Shown here: positions 53,414 to 54,847 of the stretch, piece after piece
Layout of the letters: each line of letters begins with the position of its first letter
How positions within the stretch are numbered: the stretch's first letter is position 1
From: Actinomyces johnsonii
Lineage (GTDB): Bacteria > Actinomycetota > Actinomycetes > Actinomycetales > Actinomycetaceae
NCBI RefSeq assembly: GCF_006546835.1
Contig: NZ_VICB01000017.1
Location: 1-54,847 of the forward strand
Length of the DNA stretch: 54,847 bases
Reading direction: 5' to 3'
The notes under the pieces: generated by a model
What the model saw: the letters and a program-made list of their open reading frames with translations, nothing else
What the model was told of the DNA's origin: nothing
Databases searched by the model: none
Made by a program: the position numbers and the translations under genes

Positions 53414-54300
53414 TGGTGTTCCTTCCAGAGGGAGGCGGTGCGGACGGCGGCCCGGTTGACCGGGACCTCGTGGACTCTGACGGCCCAGGCGCCTGCGGCG
53501 GCGGCCAGGGCGGTGGTGGCGGCGGTGACGGCGTCGCGCTGGACGGGGGTGGCCCCTTCCTCGGCGGCCCGGGCGAGGAAGCGCTTGCGGGAGGCCCCGA
53601 TCAGGAGGGGCCGCCCCAGGTCCTCGATGAGGCGCGGGGTGGCGGCCAGCAGTTCCCAGGACTGGGCGTGGGTCTTGGCGAAACCGAGACCGGGGTCCAG
53701 GATCACCTGGGAGCGGTCGACCCCAGCGGCGTCGAGCTCGGTCAGGCGCTCGCGCAGCTCGGCCTCCACCCCGGCGACGACGCCGCCCGGGTAGTCGGTG
53801 AGCCGGTCCATGGTCTCGGGGTCTCCGCGCCAGTGCTGGCAGACGTAGACGACGCCGGTGCGGGCGATGAGCCCGTGCATAGCGGGGTCGGCCAGCCCTC
53901 CGGAGACGTCGTTGATGATGTGGGCGCCGGCGTCGATGGCGGCCTCGGCGGTGGCGGCGTGGATGGTGTCGACCGAGATGATCGCGCAGCCGGCGGTTCC
54001 ATCGGCGCCATCGGCCCCGTCAGCGACGAGTGCGCGCACGACGGGCAGGACGCGGGAGATCTCAGTGTCGACGTCGACTCTCCGGGCGCCGGGGCGGGTG
54101 GACTCCCCGCCGATGTCGATGATGTCGGCGCCCTGGGCGATGAGCTCGCGGGCGCGGGACACGGCCGCCTCGGGGTCGGCCCAGCGCCCGCCGTCGGAGA
54201 AGGAGTCGGGGGTGACGTTGAGAACGCCCATGAGGAGCGTTCGGTCGCGGGGCACGCGCCCCGGCAGGGGTGCCGGGGCGGCGGCGGGAAGAATCGTCAC
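53410..54300 (-). CDS. folP: dihydropteroate synthase
   Basis: FolP condenses 6-hydroxymethyl-dihydropterin diphosphate with p-aminobenzoate. The 296-residue product shows LLMGVLNVTPDSFSDGGRW (about 22-40), DIIDIGGESTRPGA with the pABA-loop Arg, ISVDTIHAATAEAAI, HIINDVSGG, DPGLGFAKTHAQSWELLA and GASRKRFLARA. All are intact. It is the first gene of a five-gene overlapping operon (folP, folBK, DUF3180, two PH proteins). The start is GTG 54300 with TAGCCT 6 nt upstream, so the operon mRNA is probably leaderless. folE is not next to it, unlike in many actinobacteria. Confidence 0.96.
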   Translation of the reverse strand: MTILPAAAPAPLPGRVPRDRTLLMGVLNVTPDSFSDGGRWADPEAAVSRARELIAQGADIIDIGGESTRPGARRVDVDTEISRVLPVVRALVADGADGADGTAGCAIISVDTIHAATAEAAIDAGAHIINDVSGGLADPAMHGLIARTGVVYVCQHWRGDPETMDRLTDYPGGVVAGVEAELRERLTELDAAGVDRSQVILDPGLGFAKTHAQSWELLAATPRLIEDLGRPLLIGASRKRFLARAAEEGATPVQRDAVTAATTALAAAAGAWAVRVHEVPVNRAAVRTASLWKEHQ

Positions 54301-54723
54301 GGGGTCAGGCTAACGGTTGGTCCGGCACTGTGGGAGGACCGAAACATCTTCAGCCCGCCGCAAACTGAGAGCCGGGACACGCGAACCGCCCGTTTGGACG
54401 CCGACGGCGCCGCGATTCGCGCCCCGATCCGCACCACCACCAGGGTCGGCCCTCGGCTCTTCGTCGGGTTCGTCATGACAGGCCGGTCGCTTCAACCGGT
54501 TCACCTGCGACGCTCCGCCCGCCCGGCGTCGGACGCCCTCCAGCGGGACTGATTATCGGCAGCGGTCGAATCTCATCCTAAAGGCGGAGACGCCACTGCA
54601 GTCCGTCCCTTCGGCGCATTCCGGTTCTTCTCCACGATTTCTAGCCTTTAGGTATCCACCCATCTATCACGGGACCGCATGGCGTACCGGCCGCGGCTCC
54701 CGCCAGGAAGGAAGAGAAACACT
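54301..54723. other. divergent gap between folP and an ABC ATPase gene
   Basis: These 423 bases hold no supported gene. The left end carries the folP -10 hexamer. The right end holds the AGGAAGGAAGAG ribosome-binding site and, around 54642-54653, TAGCCT and TAGGTA sequences that could belong to the rightward promoter. Confidence 0.45.
54307..54312 (-). promoter_or_regulatory. -10 hexamer for leaderless folP operon
   Basis: On the minus strand TAGCCT is followed by 6 nt and GTG 54300, without a ribosome-binding site. Confidence 0.5.
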
Positions 54724-54847
54724 ATGCCGCACCAGATTCCACGCATCAGTCCCACCGTCAACAAGGTGGTTGAGGCCCGCGCGCTGCGCAAGGTCTATGG
54801 CGAGGGCGACGCCCAGGTCGTCGCCCTGGACACGGTCAGCCTCACCA
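54724..54847 (+). CDS. ABC transporter ATP-binding protein (N-terminus, cut by window edge)
   Basis: ATG 54724 follows AGGAAGGAAGAG and opens a frame that runs off the right edge after 41 codons. VEARALRKVYGEGDAQVVALDTVSL is the typical first strand pair of an ABC ATPase of the MacB/LolD type, just before the expected Walker A motif. The partner and substrate are outside the window. Confidence 0.8.
   Translation, partial: MPHQIPRISPTVNKVVEARALRKVYGEGDAQVVALDTVSLT

Noticed and set aside
1..54847. tRNA, rRNA and CRISPR arrays
   Set aside because: Reading both strands I saw no tRNA-like cloverleaf with a recognisable T-loop, no rRNA segment and no regularly spaced direct repeats.

Overview
The window is high-GC actinobacterial DNA. 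Its gene content and arrangement fit the family Actinomycetaceae, most likely an oral Actinomyces. That placement is inferred from a SorC-glpD-glpF-glpK glycerol block, a LutABC/LldD/lactate permease cluster, a folP-folB/K-DUF3180 operon ending in bacterial PH-domain proteins, panC/panD/lysS, and actinobacterial-type RadA, DisA and short MutY. I see no rRNA, tRNA, CRISPR array, phage module or intact insertion sequence.

Layout. 1-6.0 kb: small membrane protein, radA, disA, an Arg/Gly-rich membrane protein and mutY (DNA repair and c-di-AMP). 6.1-9.3 kb: two tandem paralogous membrane proteins, an SRPBCC-like protein and a short N-acetylglutamate synthase. 9.4-15.4 kb: glycerol catabolism (SorC-type regulator divergent from glpD, then glpF and glpK). 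15.5-17.7 kb: P-type ATPase with an atypical transmembrane metal motif. 18.0-29.5 kb: lactate region with an LctP permease, LutABC and a flavin L-lactate dehydrogenase (LldD). It is interrupted by a seven-repeat RCC1-like gene, a TetR/GAP-family divergent pair, two copies of an intergenic palindromic repeat, and a polyol dehydrogenase. 29.8-33.8 kb: two tandem POT peptide transporters and a ClbS/DfsB-like protein. 33.9-38.1 kb: siderophore-iron ABC importer read leftward behind a DtxR/IdeR-type box. 38.3-41.9 kb: PadR regulator plus ABC/FtsX exporter, followed by a 122-bp palindromic MITE-like element. 42.1-43.4 kb: pentapeptide-repeat protein coupled to a protein with two DivIVA motifs. 43.5-47.9 kb: lysS, panD and panC leftward, and a DUF2520 protein rightward. 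47.9-54.3 kb: a five-gene overlapping operon read leftward (folP, folB-folK fusion, DUF3180, two PH-domain proteins). The right edge cuts an ABC ATPase gene.

How it fits together. The organism can take up and oxidise glycerol and lactate, the latter by two unrelated enzymes, the Fe-S LutABC complex and the iron-free flavoprotein LldD. The lldD promoter carries a sequence resembling a DtxR/IdeR box overlapping its -35 region, and a similar box precedes the siderophore importer. This suggests a testable iron-sparing switch between the two lactate oxidation routes. Several housekeeping genes (radA, mutY, lysS, panC, folP and the gene at 3566) have a TAnnnT hexamer 6-7 nt before the start codon and no Shine-Dalgarno sequence, the hallmark of leaderless transcription. 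The same signature marks a 24-codon upstream ORF in front of disA.
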